Assembly: GCA_003665825.1 (NCBI GenBank)
Contig: QPFY01000001.1
Span: forward strand, 1,109,001 to 1,173,000
Reading direction: 5' to 3'
Length of the DNA stretch: 64,000 nucleotides
Source of the DNA: Microbotryum silenes-acaulis
Taxonomy: Eukaryota > Basidiomycota > Microbotryomycetes > Microbotryales > Microbotryaceae
Below, piece after piece: positions 1 through 11,510 of this stretch (the stretch's first letter is position 1; each line of letters begins with the position of its first letter). The notes under the pieces were generated by a model that did no database searches, was not told the DNA's origin, and worked only from the letters and a program-made list of their open reading frames with translations. A program made the translations under genes and the position numbers.

Positions 1-1239
1 GATCTCGCTTCTCTGCTTTTGTCGTCCGTGCTTTCCCTTTGCCCTTGCTCTTTTTAGCACTGGCGGTCACTTTCCCCTTGGAGGCTGACCCGTTGAGATC
101 CTCGAAGTCGGACTCCTCATCGTCATCGTCATCATCGTCCTCTAGAGCGAAATCTTCGGGGAGAGGGGCTATCGGCTTGTCATCTTGTACATGATTCGCT
201 CGAGTCGACTGTCGATTCGATCTTCTTCGACTCGGTTTGACGAATTCGTCTCGATCTTCATACGCATCCCCCTCATCATCATCTTCGTCGTCGCTGGCGG
301 GTGGTTCATCCTCGTCCTCGTCGTCCATTCCAGCCATGAGCGCTTCACACACCTCCACGAAACGTTCTCTGGCCACGCATTCCACTCCTTCCTCATTCGG
401 GACCGCAACATCGCTGAAGAGGTCCATCAAATCCTTTTCCGACGCTGGCAGATTCAACGAAGCGATCGCGACGGGGATGGACCGAAGTGGAATTAGATTC
501 GTCGAATCTTTATGTGGTGGTAAAGTTGTGTCGTTCGAATTGAATAAACTCGGTAGATTGGGTAGATCGGGTAGTTCTGGGATCCCTTCGTCATCGTCTT
601 CGGGTACGAAGCCACCTCCGAGCGGAGGTACGTCCTCCGGTTCGGGGAGGAATCCTCCCCCACCCGCATCGACCATTTCTCTGTCCTCCGCTTTGAACCC
701 GCCGCCGCCGCCGCCACCAAAGTAAGACGATATGGTGGAAGCTGCCCGGTCGTTATCCTCGACAATGAAGCCACCTCCTGTCGTCGGCGTTTCTCCGTTG
801 ACTCGATCTGCCTCTTCTCCTTCCGGCAGAAACCCCCCACCCCCTCCTTGCCATCCATTCTCCGCTGTTGCATCGTTTCGAGAGTTGGACGTTCCACTCG
901 GACCCATGGCCATATCGTACTCATCCTCGCCTTCGTCCTCGGTAGAAGACGCGATCGTCGTCCGGGATCGCTTCTTGGTCCTCGATGAGGTACCGGTCTG
1001 AGCTGTTCTTGTGCTCGAAAACGAGGCGGCGAGGTCGAAGGCTCGGTTGATGGAGCGTGATTGAGCTGGAGTGAGTGCACTGCCTTTGCTGGCCGACGTT
1101 GAGGCACGTGCGACGCGTGGTCGCGCCTGGGTGAGGTGTGACGGCGTGGGGTGGGAGGAGAGAGGGTGGAGGGATGAGTCAGCAAGACTCGAGCGGGCAC
1201 CCTTTTCAGATCCTTTGGTGAAGCAGTTGTACTCACCAT
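1..1239 (-). CDS. Acidic low-complexity protein with repeated GGGF motifs (partial, 5' part only)
   Basis: Minus-strand gene whose C-terminus lies beyond the left edge. The start codon is at 1239-1237 and is followed at once by a GTGAGT donor; the intron is 1236-1127 and exon 2 runs from 1126 to the edge. The protein begins MARPRVARASTSASKG. It has a basic N-terminus, then five glycine-run-plus-Phe motifs (GGGGGF, GGGF) each followed by acidic residues. Next comes a helical stretch (about ASEKDLMDLFSDV...RFVEVCEALM) that resembles a degenerate EF-hand or helical pair, then long Asp/Glu runs and Lys/Arg-rich patches typical of nuclear proteins. I do not recognise the family. The start is inferred from the splice signals and from a frame that stays open across both exons. 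Confidence 0.6.
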
Positions 1240-1630
1240 AGCTATGCGCGGATCCGGTAGTTATAGGCGAATGTGAATGTGCTGGACCTGAGACTGAGTA
1301 TAGCACTGCTCCGACGCTCCGACGCGGAGACGGTCGAATGTCAAATCGGCGCAGCACGCGTCAAAAATGTTGTGCGGCGGGAGGGCGGGGGCCTGTTATT
1401 AGTGGCAGCGTGCGCCACGCGTCGCGCATGACGTAAGCCCGGGATCGCGACGAAGCGTCATCCCGAGTTCGGGCACACACGGCCCGGGGGTGGGCCAGTT
1501 TCTGACCTGACATTCTATTTTCGTCGACACATCGTACCGCGAGTATGGAATCACCGCTCGTTCATCGATTCTTTCTCTTCTCCTCTGCTCCGTATCCTCG
1601 CCCTCCCCCTTGCACCGAATCGAGTACATC
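1240..1630. promoter_or_regulatory. Shared divergent upstream region
   Basis: About 390 bp separates the start codons of the acidic protein (minus) and glutamate decarboxylase (plus), so both promoters must lie here. The plus-side end is C/T-rich (around 1565-1615), as is common for fungal transcription start regions. I see no clear TATA box or other defined operator. Confidence 0.4.
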
Positions 1631-4272
1631 ATGTGAGTATGCCTCGCTCGAATCTAGCTCTTCGAAAGAGTTTGCCCTCCGACGCTGCCAAAGGAAGACC
1701 TCGGCAAGTTGCCCGATCGCCGCCGCAGCACGTCGCAGCAGCTCTGGCCTGTGGACCTCACAGCTCCCTCATTGGCGGTGGGGGTTCTACCTCGCCGCAA
1801 AAGTGTATACAATTACCCTGGCCACGCAAATGATCTGACCACCCACGAGCCTCTTTCAACTCGCCGATGCAGGACCCTCGCTCGCCAACTCAACGCCGAG
1901 AAGCTGTTACAGCATTCGCACGAGCACGTGAGTCCACAGCCTCGCACACTTCACAAGATGGATCATCACATTTTCAGCGACCATCGATCATTGACAATAT
2001 CTCACCCTTCTTTGCTCAGGCCAAAGCCCATGGCCGAACCAATGCCCGCTCGCTGTTGGAGCGTGAGGAAGGCCACAAGCTCGAGTCAGTCTTCATCTCG
2101 AAACTCAAGTCTTTGGGTGTCAAAAGGAAACTCGTTTGCTGAGATCTATCTCTGGTATGATGCAGACATCCCAACTATGGAACGAGCGAGTTGCCCAAGC
2201 ATTCGATCCCGAGCAAAGGTACCGAGCCCGTCATTGCGTGAGTGCAGCCGAAGACTCTGCTGGCTTCTCGAGATGCTCAAAGGTCTGACCCTCTTTGCTT
2301 CTTTTGCCCAGGTACAACCTCATCCACGTGAGCCGATTATGGTCGCTTTAGATCTCAGTCCCGTTTGTGAAGCTGACGTCGTGTTACCTCTTGAATCCCA
2401 GGACGAGTTGAGCCTCGACGGAAGCCCTTTGCTGAACCTCGCAAGTTTCGTCCACACCCATATGGATGAGTACGGCGACAAGCTCACCTTCGAGAACATT
2501 GCCAAGAACTTGATCGACACCGATGCAAGTCACAACTTGGGAAATTTCGTTCGAACTGAACCCCGCTGACCGCCCGGAGACCTGCCTCTTCTAGGAGTAC
2601 CCCGCTACCGTCTTGCTCCACACGCGCTGCATCTCCATGTTGGCCAAGCTCTGGCACGCCGACGAGACCAATAACGCGACCGGAACGGCCACGACCGGAT
2701 CGTCCGAGGCCATTCAACTCGCCGGTCTCGCCATGAAGAGGCGCTGGCAAGACAAGCGACGCAAGGACGGCAAGGACGAGTATCGCCCTGGTACGCCGTG
2801 CAGCGTTGTACACGATACCCTTCAACTACACTTTCAAGACTGACGGAATATGTGCCCCTTCTACAGGACCCAACATTGTCATGGGTGCCAACGCTCAGGT
2901 CGCTCTCGAGAAGTTCGCTCGCTACTTTGAGGTCGAGGCGAGGCTCGTGCCCGTCTCGGAGGAGACCAACTACATCCTGTCGCCCGAGCGTGCCATGCAA
3001 TACGTCGACGAGAACACGATCGGTATCTTTATCATCCTTGGATCAACCTACACGTGAGTGGGGCGCCATGCTTTGCTCTCCACCTGCGCAGCAATTGCTG
3101 ACCTTGCTTTGTTACGCTACCAGTGGCGCTTTCGAGGACGTCGAAGGGATGTCCAAGCTTCTCGACGAATACGAGGCAAAGACTGGCCACCATGTTCCCA
3201 TTCACGTTGTGAGTAATATCAATTCGTCCACATGAAGGTCCCGGATCAATGTCTGACGCCCTGTGCTCAACCCTCAGGACGCTGCCAGCGGAGGATTCGT
3301 CGCCCCCTTCGCTTACCCCAAGCACGTTTGGGACTTCCGTCTGCCCCGCGTGTGCTCGATCAACACTTCCGGGTGAGTTGCGCTCTTCTCAATCCAAGTC
3401 TGGAGCCGAACACTTACCCCGCGGATTTCGTTACCTCTAGCCACAAGTTCGGCAAGGCCTACGTCGGTGTTGGATGGGTTATCTGGAGGGATGCTGCTCA
3501 TCGTAAGTCGACCTTTCTGCAGCCGCATGATCAGACATTCTTGCTGAAAGTCAGCCCACATGATTGTCTTACAGTCCCAGAGGATCTCGTCTTTAAGCTC
3601 ACGTACCTCGGCTCGGTCGAGTACTCGTTCTCGCTCAACTTCTCGCGTCCCGCGCATCCCATCATTGGCCAGTATTACAACTTCGTTCGCTTTGGCTTCG
3701 ATGGCTACCGCGCGATCGCGCTGCACGACGCCAAGAACGCCCGACTGCTCGCGCGTGCGCTCAACAACTCGAAGTACTACACCGTCATCAGTGACTTGCT
3801 CGAGCCAAGCCAGCCGGCGGGTATCGTCGACAAGGCGGCCAAGGCTGTCGGACTCAGCGAGAACATCGAGGACTACAAGCCCTCGCTGCCCGTTGTCGCG
3901 TTCCGCTTCTCAGACGAGTTCAAGAAGGACTTCCCCTACGCCAAGCAAAAGAGCGTGCAGACGCTCATGAGGGCCAAGGGCTGGATCATCCCCAACTACG
4001 AGCTCCCTCCCGATCTTTCGAACGTTGAAATCTTGCGTGTGGTCGTGCGCGAGCAGTTCTCCGAAGATCTCGTCGAGCGCCTCGTGATTGACCTCATCGA
4101 GATCACCGAGGACTTGATCAAGGACTCGATGGATGAGGCCAAGCTCCTGGCCGGTCAATCGAACCCTTCGCAGGACAAGGTCAAGGGTGTCACTACTCAC
4201 CACAGCGAGAAGCAGGCTGCGACACAGGACCAAAAGGGTGTCGAACCCTCCGGCCACAGTTCGGTGTGCTAA
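1631..4272 (+). CDS. Glutamate decarboxylase (PLP-dependent)
   Basis: Converts glutamate to GABA and CO2, the first step of the GABA shunt, in the cytosol. Twelve exons: 1631-1632, 1873-1927, 2020-2084, 2166-2237, 2312-2327, 2402-2524, 2595-2790, 2867-3053, 3124-3208, 3278-3372, 3441-3502, 3575-4272, giving 551 residues, a normal length for a fungal GAD. Diagnostic blocks are [58 protein letters not shown] and SINTSGHKFG, whose His-Lys pair (about residues 300-301) holds the PLP-binding lysine. The intron at 2525-2594 has a GC donor (GCAAGT), and exon 5 is only 16 nt. The start codon appears split: AT ends exon 1 and G opens exon 2. That is inferred from the frame and splice signals; an alternative in-frame ATG at 1709 would add an unlikely N-terminus. 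Confidence 0.93.
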
Positions 4273-4537
4273 GCAAAGAAACTCGAGTGCCAAAAACAAA
4301 AGGGCTTGAGATGTAAAATGTGTCCATAGTGTTTCCGTTTTATCCCCCACCATGATGTAAACACGCTGCAATTAAGTTGATATCATGTGGAATATTCGGT
4401 TTGGTTGCATTCTAATTGTTGAGGCCTGACTGAGGTGTCCGAAAGGACGGGATGGCCGCCGACATGACGGCCCGCTCGGACCAGTCTTGAGCTCTCGCTT
4501 TCAACCTGCATCCGCGAATAGCCGTGGTCATTGCACC

Positions 4538-5984
4538 ATGGCGGGACAAAATCTGGTCCAACGACTTGCTCATCCGCATTACATTGCAAACGGTCTACTT
4601 TCTCTCCCGCTGCCGCTGCTGCTCATCTTCGCAACGGACGCCGGCCTCCAGGTGCGCTGCCTGTCCTTCGCGGGGCCCATGCTGCTAGTGGCATTGGTCT
4701 TGCTTAGAGATGGAAGTAGAGAAGCAGGTAAGAACAGTATTGTGCTTTCCATTCATCTTCGTAGGCTAATCTCCCGCACACTCGGTGCCGTTGACTGCTC
4801 CTTCAGAAACGAACACGGAACTAGTCACGTGGAACCTGAGGATTTTCAACCTCTTTGGCCTCTTATTCACCAGGAATTGGTTAGGGTTGGGGTGGATACA
4901 TGTCGGAGCTTATTTGTTGGCATGGCTTGGTCAGTCTTTGCTCCCTCCGTCCGCCATCGGTCCTTGAAGAGCGATCCTCAATTTCTCTGAATCGGACTCC
5001 GTTCTCGCAGTCGTCAGCTTCGTCTTCCCTCAACCTCCTTACCTCGGGCCTTCCAAGATGATACATTTCGATACTCTGGTCAGTTCGACGTGGCTCGACC
5101 CAAATACTGGAATACCACCGATACATTTTCTTCTTTCCACAGTCCTTCGACGAAGACGTCCTCATCATCCCCCCCATGACAAAGTTCTCCTCCGAAACCA
5201 CAAACTCAACCACATCCGAAGCCAAGATCACCGAGATCACCTCGGATTCAACGGCGGACGACTACGGCAAGAGGAGGGAGACGTCGGATGTTTGGTATGT
5301 GGTGTTGTTCCATGTAGAATGGAGTCGCAAGTCGAGGGATTTGGAGATGACGTTGGCGAGAATGTCGAATCGGTTGAGTCCTTCCGGCTGAAGTTGTTTT
5401 GGACCGGTTCCGAAGGTGCTGACATTAACCCTACGTCGTACTTCTCTATCATAGACTCGCATCATCCACTTTGAGTTTCGGCGTCGTCACCCCCGAATCG
5501 ACCCCTCAAATCTTCTACGACCTCGACCTCTCGACCTCAGTCACCTCCTCCTTCCAAGACCTTCCCCTCATAGCCCTATACCACCGCGGCGAACTCGTCG
5601 ATCGACTACCCAAGAATGCTCAAAAGATTGCGCTCGAGCGAAAAGAGAGGAGGGAAGAGATGAGGAGACGAGGTTGGTCTAGTAAGAGTTTGAGAGAGGG
5701 GGAGAGGAAGAAGAGAACCGAGGGAGCGGATGCTGGGGATGGGGATGAGGGTAGTGAGAGTGGTTCGGGGACGGACGAGAGTGAGGATGAGAGGGAGGTA
5801 CAGATTATCGCTGCTAGGCAGAGGTACGAATGGGATCGGACGCAGGTGAGTGATGCGATCTCGCTTTTCGGCGGTCATCGATGAAGAGCTGACGACTTTT
5901 GGGCGGGGGACTTGACAGGGGTCGATCGAGAGGGCGTTTGGGTTGAATGCCAAATCTAAAGTTGGGTCCAAGTTTGAGAAGTAG
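4538..5984 (+). CDS. TMX2-like thioredoxin-related transmembrane protein
   Basis: Six exons (4538-4727, 4807-4929, 5011-5078, 5143-5372, 5455-5845, 5919-5984) encode 355 residues. The N-terminal third has several hydrophobic segments, including GLLSLPLPLLLIFA and HVGAYLLAWLVVSFVFP. These are followed by QPPYLGPSKMIHFDTLSFDE, which aligns with the conserved post-membrane block of animal TMX2. A thioredoxin-like fold follows (WYVVLFHVEWSRKS, then LPLIALYHRGELVDRLP). The usual CXXC active site is absent: the equivalent position is EWSRKS, with no cysteine, so oxidoreductase activity is doubtful. The C-terminal tail is rich in Glu and Arg. Identification rests on the order of blocks and the spacing; an ER location is inferred from the family. 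Confidence 0.72.
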
Positions 5985-6014
5985 ACTTATTTTAGCCACA
6001 TGTTGTAGTCTCAG

Positions 6015-6155
6015 TCCCGCGAATGGCGGCAAATCCCATTGTACGACTTGGACGCCTCCGAGCTCGAGGAGGTCCGAGCACTGATCCTGCTTGCTGTCGA
6101 AGCTGGCACCCGAGCATTCAGTATCGACTCCCTGGACCGCTCGCGCGACGTGTAG
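6015..6155 (+). other. Possible alternative terminal exon or orphan 46-codon ORF
   Basis: A well-formed acceptor (TCTCAG) precedes 46 open codons, with protein-like content (WRQIPLYDLDASELEEVRAL, a likely amphipathic helix), ending in TAG. The phase matches the donor at 5846, so exon 5 of the TMX2-like gene could splice here instead of to its canonical last exon. There is no ATG at its start. It could equally be chance. Confidence 0.25.
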
Positions 6156-6445
6156 CGGTAAAATGAGTCAAGTTGCAGCGGGATGAGGGACAACTAGCGG
6201 TGTGTCCAACCGTTCAACAAGAACGAACTATCCAAGGGCGTCTGACAACGAAAGACGAGATTGAAACCCAGCGAGTGTAGCGAGATGGAAGCCAAGAAGA
6301 TACGGAAATGAACGTAGTGGGAAGGCAGACTGAACCGAAGAAGAGAAAGGAAGAATTTTTGAAAGAATGAAGTAGTTTTCACGCGAGTGACAAGGGACGG
6401 AGGGTGGGATCGATCAGAAGGAGCTTTGGCTTTGCAAGAACAAGC

Positions 6446-6971
6446 TCAGGGTGATGTCAGCTGGCTGCAACTGGTGAGAGTGGGGATAGCTACCTTCGTC
6501 TCAGCATACCTTTGCAAGAATAAGCGGAACTCTGTGATGCCGCGGAGGCTGGCAGAGGCTGCGTTTCGAGCAGGGGGGTTCGGCAGAAGGACTGCTGAGA
6601 GATGCAGGGGTTGCGAGTCAGAGAAGTGGTTCAACAAGGACTACCGACTAAGTGCCCGTACAGGACTGGCAAGATCACTGTAGGAATCAAAGTGGTAAGT
6701 TCACCGTGCAACAAGCTTGGGTGACCAATAACACTTACCCCGAGTTACTCCTGGACAGAGCCACGTCGAGGATTTAGACGAGCTAGGCGCGGCTAGCCGA
6801 GAAACGTCCTGCAAGATGAAACGCTCGGTCAGCGACTTCGTCAACTGTGAGGTGATCTTGGGAGTGAGGAACGCACCCGTATCAACGGTGGTAAACGCAG
6901 CGGCAGAGGCTGGTGGAGACGTCGACGGTGCAGTGAAGGCCCTGAAGGGAACGTGCAGCGCGAGTGACCGC
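6446..6971 (-). CDS. Possible small spliced gene, unrecognised (5' exon not found)
   Basis: Four minus-strand blocks (6971-6739, 6677-6645, 6594-6510, 6464-6446) join in one open frame across three introns with normal GT/AG borders and consistent phases, ending in TGA. The predicted product of about 123 residues starts Arg/Ser/Ala-rich (SLALHVPFRAFTAPSTS...), which resembles a mitochondrial presequence, and continues TSQLTKSLTERFILQDVSRL. No start codon is visible next to the first block, so a 5' exon is missing or the model is wrong. I recognise no family. The support is frame and splice consistency only. Confidence 0.3.
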
Positions 6972-7588
6972 CTGTGAGCCCGCGTGTGTACGAGGCACAG
7001 CTATAGCTCAGCAGGGGAGAGAGGAGAGGGGAGGCCCGAGCGCGCGAGCTCGATCGGCGCGTCAAATCCTTGCAGCAAAGGCCGAAAAGAACATCGGAAT
7101 CGCGAATTTTACGATACCTAATAATCGACAAGTTTTTTGCAATTGAATGAGCGACGTCTCTCGGTTGAGGTGAGAGTTTCAAGGTACTAGACGTTCTTCG
7201 ACGGCAATCCCGGGACCCCCAGGCAGTCGCGAGCAATGGCTCCCCACGATAGCTGACTGTGGGGCCGGACGGACTACGAAAGAGAAGCGGAGAGAAGCTG
7301 TGCGAAATTGAGCACCATCGCCGAAGTGCTTTCCCCGCGCTCCTCTCTCTCTCTCTCGTACACCACTGCATCTTCACCTTAGTCCACTTGGTCACTTGAA
7401 AAGACGCATGGAACCTGAAATTATCTTGGTGTACAGTCGAAGCGTCTCCACCCTCACCTTATACCTACACAAGACCGCAACCTCGAACGCGTCGCGCTTA
7501 CTATTTCGGGACCGGTTCCGGACGAGGATTCGCACCTCGCCAGCCTTCACTGCAAACATCTCGCAGCTAGATTGACACTGCTACCAAT
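6972..7588. other. Intergenic stretch
   Basis: About 600 bp between the possible minus-strand gene and the next plus-strand start. It has a C/T-rich patch near 7340-7360 and an A/T-rich patch near 7105-7145. I see no supportable gene or RNA in it. Confidence 0.3.
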
Positions 7589-8748
7589 ATGTCGACAAAA
7601 GATACCAAGCCACACAAGACCTACCATTACCTGGCTTACGGAGCGGATCTGCATCGTGAGTCGTCTCGCCCTGAGCGCAGAGCATGCAGTGGAGAGGCTC
7701 GAGGACCTGTCACGACTTGGAACTCTCGCCGAGAACGTGCCGATTCGAGTCTTGGCTCTATAAGGATGAAGCGCTGACTGACGGGCCCCTCCAATCACTT
7801 CCCGGTTTATTCGCAATTCCAAAGCCAAATTGCTGTCGGCTCGTCTTGGACCCATCAAGCCTCTATCTTCAACACCTGTGATCGTCCCCTCCGCTTTTCT
7901 CGCCTTCGACGTCCAGGGCGTCCCCTTTTCGTCCCCGGCTTGCACGAATGCCATTGTACAGGGTGTGAATGACATTGGGTGGGCCGCCAATTCGTCCAAA
8001 CCAGATACGGTTCGTTTGGAAATGACGAACGCGGAGAAGGAAAAGGATGAAGATTACCGAGAATGGATTTGGAGGCGGTGTTGCCCTGGGCTCGACTGCA
8101 CCGGCTTGCTGCCCCCGAGATTGGAAGGCGTCGCTTTCGAACTGACCGAGGCCGACTTTCGTTCGATCGTCTTGGACTTCTCATCGCCTACCTCTTCTTC
8201 ATCATCCGGAAAGACCCACAAAGATACGGCTCGGTCCGAAGCCGCTTGGCCCGCGATCCCGATCGAATGTCAACCTTTCACCCCTGGTGACTCGACAAAG
8301 ACAACGGGCACCTTAACGGCCTACATCCCGACCGCTCCCCTCTCCATCACAAGACGACCGAACCTCCAACCTTCGAACGAATACGTGCGCTTGGTCATCC
8401 TAGGTGCGTTTGGGTCGCTCTTGTCGCAACCCTACCTCGGCCATTTGGTGCTCCTACGACCATACCTCCCCACGGCGACGATCGGCAAACGGATCGGCCG
8501 CTTCATGGTCAACCTCATCATGATCCCTCCCTTCTTGTGCATCCACATACCGCTCTATGCTATGGGCTTCGGGATGAGGACAAGCGCGGTGGCTAGGATG
8601 ACGGACCGACTCGTCGCGAGATTGGTGAGCAAGGCTGAGTCGGCGCTCAGTTGGTGTACGGGGAGCGGATGGTGGAATGAGTGAATTGCAGGGGGAAGCC
8701 AAGATCGTCTTGGACGAAAGGGGAGAGGTGGTACCGCAGTCTTTGTAG
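7589..8748 (+). CDS. Gamma-glutamylcyclotransferase-like protein with C-terminal hydrophobic segment
   Basis: Three exons (7589-7655, 7825-8624, 8692-8748) encode 307 residues. The start YHYLAYGADL is the family's substrate-loop motif (YxxYGSNL). It is followed by PIKPLSSTPVIVPSAFLAFD and a GVPF...ACTNAI stretch, as in the fungal GGCT-fold family. The acceptor at 7824 was chosen because it restores the spacing between those two motifs. The C-terminal part contains a hydrophobic region (about FMVNLIMIPPFLCIHIPLYAMG) that could anchor the protein in a membrane. The family cleaves gamma-glutamyl amines or dipeptides through a cyclising reaction, but the substrate here is unknown. Confidence 0.65.
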
Positions 8749-9092
8749 CTCTGAGACTTCACACTGGCGAGTCCGTCTAGACGATCCGAGGACCGTGAAA
8801 CTGAAGATGTATTGCGATGTTTGCGTGAGAGAGAAGGAGAATCGTGGCTACGGCTAGGCAACGAGGAGGCAGCGCTGAAAGGCCACAAAAGGCGAAGGAC
8901 AGCAAAGCCCTTAGGTTGGTCTAGGCACTAAAGCATGAACAATAGCGAAAACAGAGGGCAAAACCAGTGTCTGTAGTGGTCGTAATAGGCAGGATGTCTG
9001 CAGGAAGAGGGGCTCGCGCTAACGGGCGTAAATAAGTCGTCGCTTGATATGCATGCCAAGCCGTCATGATCGTGATCGCGGTTGTAGCTGTA

Positions 9093-10714
9093 TCATTTTC
9101 TCTTCCAGAATCCCTTGCCGGCAGCGGTCGACAAAGGCGGGGGAGTTGAATTCGCATTCAGGCCCTTTTTGGTCGAGACATTTGGCTCGTGCTTCAGTTT
9201 CGAGCTGGCGTGACCTGGCGAGGGGGGACGGATAGGTAGTGCTCGTTCGAACCCTCCCAGCTCGTTGACACTTGAGCGAGGTTGGGCTGCTCCCGGTGGA
9301 AGCACTCGCGAATTGGGTGATGGCGGCTGACCACCAGTGTAGAGGGATGCAAGGTAGGGTCGGTTGCCACGGCCGGGCATGGGTCCACCACGCGAGGGTG
9401 AGCCAGGACCCGATGGTGAGGAAGGGCCACGGCCCATGGGAGAGCCGGATCTTTGTTGGGACGCAGGCATCTTTGGCGGCGTGAGCGGCCCACCTGGACG
9501 TGTTCCAGAGTAGTCGAGCTGCTGGTCATGACGTTGTCGAGGATGCGGCTGGTAAGCGTCGGTCGGGGTGGAAGGCTGTGAGACGCTGCGCTGGCGAGGA
9601 AATTCGAGTCGACCGGCATTGTGCACCGCACGTAAGGCGTTATCGAACTCCTGAGCGTTCGGTTGCCCCCGACTTTCGACCGCACTCAAGGCTTGACCTG
9701 CCGACGCCGACCTTCCACTGGTGTGGATACTGAGCCCCTCTCGTTTCCCGACACCAAACCGGTTACCGAGCGTTCGGTTCTTCATCTTGGTCTCGATCGG
9801 TGGCTTGTAGTTGCCCGCTGGCTCGGCAGGAGGCGGGGGTCGACCGTACATTGTCTCGAACGTGGCGCCAGTCATACGTAATCGATCGATCGCACGCTTG
9901 TCCCCATGCCCCGCGGCCTTTCGGAACCAGTCGATCGCTTCTCGAGCGTCCTTGTACGTACCAATTCCCATCTATGAGGCAACCCAGTTCCATCATCTGG
10001 TGTCAGCTCCTTTCCGTCTCGGAGGTTTGTTTCCGCCTCTATTCGTTACTTACCTCAGTAAAATACCCTACTGCGTATTCAGCCTTCGCGAGTCCAAAGC
10101 CAGCGGCCTTTCGAGCCCAGAGGTATGCCTCGGTATCCGACTGCGGCAAGACACCGGCGACCCAACGAGGTACCAAGCAGTCAAAGCAAAGCATGCCTCG
10201 GGGTGACCTTGCTGAGCGGCAATATCTACGTGACAACAGTGCACATCACATCAGTCAAGAGGACGTCTCTCGGAGCTCCGTAATACGCACTGTAGTAGTG
10301 GATGGATAAGGCGGCGTCTTGAGGGCATCCCATCTTTCCGTACTCGTAGCACTCCCCCAGCTTGTAGGCACTAGGAGTGAACTGAAGCTCAGAGGCGCGA
10401 GCCAGCAGTTCTGCGGCGTACTCCTCATCCTGCGAGCAGACGTAGAAGACAACTGTGTCAGAATCGCCAGTGTGAGATCACCAGAGTACACGGCCTGGTT
10501 CTCTGCGCACCTTGAAGATAACATTCTCGATCCCTTTCTCGTGCAAAACGGCCAATTCGTGCAAACTCTGCGGTTGTGGCGGGTCGACTTGGTCGGCGAG
10601 CTCGGCTGCGCGTTTGAGCCACTTGACTCCTTCCCGTGGGCGCCGTGCCAACCCCATCTCGCCGTTGAGTTCTGCAATACCTAGTCGGTGCATTGCGCCA
10701 GGGTGGTTGAGAAG
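9093..10714 (-). pseudogene. SKT5/CHS4-like Sel1-repeat chitin synthase activator, 5'-truncated and frameshifted
   Basis: Minus-strand exons 10714-10511, 10429-10291, 10225-10054 and 9971-9093 encode the conserved Sel1-repeat core of Skt5/Chs4, the regulatory partner of chitin synthase III. Recognisable blocks are NHPGAMHRLGIAELNGEMGL, DPPQPQSLHELAVLHEKGIE, SAYKLGECYEYGKMG, SDTEAYLWARKAAGFGLAKA and GHGDKRAIDRL, then a Pro/Ser-rich tail. Two faults are visible. Homology stops at about 10714 with no start codon, so the first Sel1 repeats and N-terminus are missing. Within the third exon (172 nt), the frame reading FALTAWYLVGS changes to the frame reading VLPQSDTEAYLW, which needs one extra base near 10160. 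A sequencing error could explain the shift but not the missing 5' half. Confidence 0.78.
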
Positions 10715-11307
10715 GCCGCGCTGCCCATCGCTCCGAGCCGAAAAGCAAACGGGGGCAGGTCCAACAAAAGGTCGTTCGAGCTCAGAGTAGTGTGAGAAGA
10801 TGCATCATAATATTTCAAATTGTACCGTAAAATAGCCTGTACCCCATATTCATTATTTCAGCTCTCAATCTTAGTCTGGTCAAGGCGGCGGCCTCCTTTC
10901 GGAAGACCGCAGTGGGGAGCTTGAGCGTCAACAATCTAGGCAGCGAGAATCCGCCAATTTTGTGATGAACAATGGTTCGACGTACATGTAAAAAAAATCT
11001 CTTTTCTTCTTTCAATATGATTTGTATTTGGGTGCCACCCTACTTGCACGACAGCCTCGACTCGCTGCGTCGGAGCTCTCGCGTGAAGCCGGCCCCGCAA
11101 CTCAGCTCCGCGGCGGACTCGGAGTTCGGGGTCGTCCCAACTCGGACCAAGCGGCTGGAGCGACAACCGCTGTATCGATCGCGGCGATTTCAACTCTGGG
11201 GTGATCCCTGGAGCTCAACCTACTTGCTGAGACTTGACCGAGCTTGATCGACAAGGTATTCGGTCTTTCCGAGGGGTGGATCGTGGGCCTCGATGTGGAG
11301 TGCACGG

Positions 11308-11510
11308 TGTCAGAGTGTATATTGCTGTTTCATCCCACTTGTCTTCCTGATTATAAATAGTTACTAGTTGTTGATATTAGTCGCCTCGCGCGGCTCGTGC
11401 CTGCCTCGCGCGCGCTCCCTTAGCGCCTCTCTTCTTTCTCTAACTATCTTTACTATCATCTTCGGATCTCGTACTTACGTATCTCGTGCCTCGGCTTCAG
11501 GTTCCCAAAA
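11308..11510 (+). repeat. 5' LTR of the copia element
   Basis: Starts TGTCAGAG and ends CCCAAAA, so the termini are TG...AA rather than the usual TG...CA. It contains TTATAAATAG near 11351, a good TATA box for the element's own transcript. It matches the 3' LTR except for T/C and A/C differences near the right end. Confidence 0.93.

Noticed and set aside
237..725. Plus-strand Ser/Pro-rich open frame
   Set aside because: It is the shadow of the acidic and Gly-rich minus-strand exon; its Ser and Pro runs mirror Asp/Glu and Gly codons.
493..1239. A 248-codon minus-strand open frame sharing the ATG at 1239
   Set aside because: It reads through the intron into the wrong frame. The spliced frame gives repeated GGGF motifs and acidic runs and stays open to the window edge.
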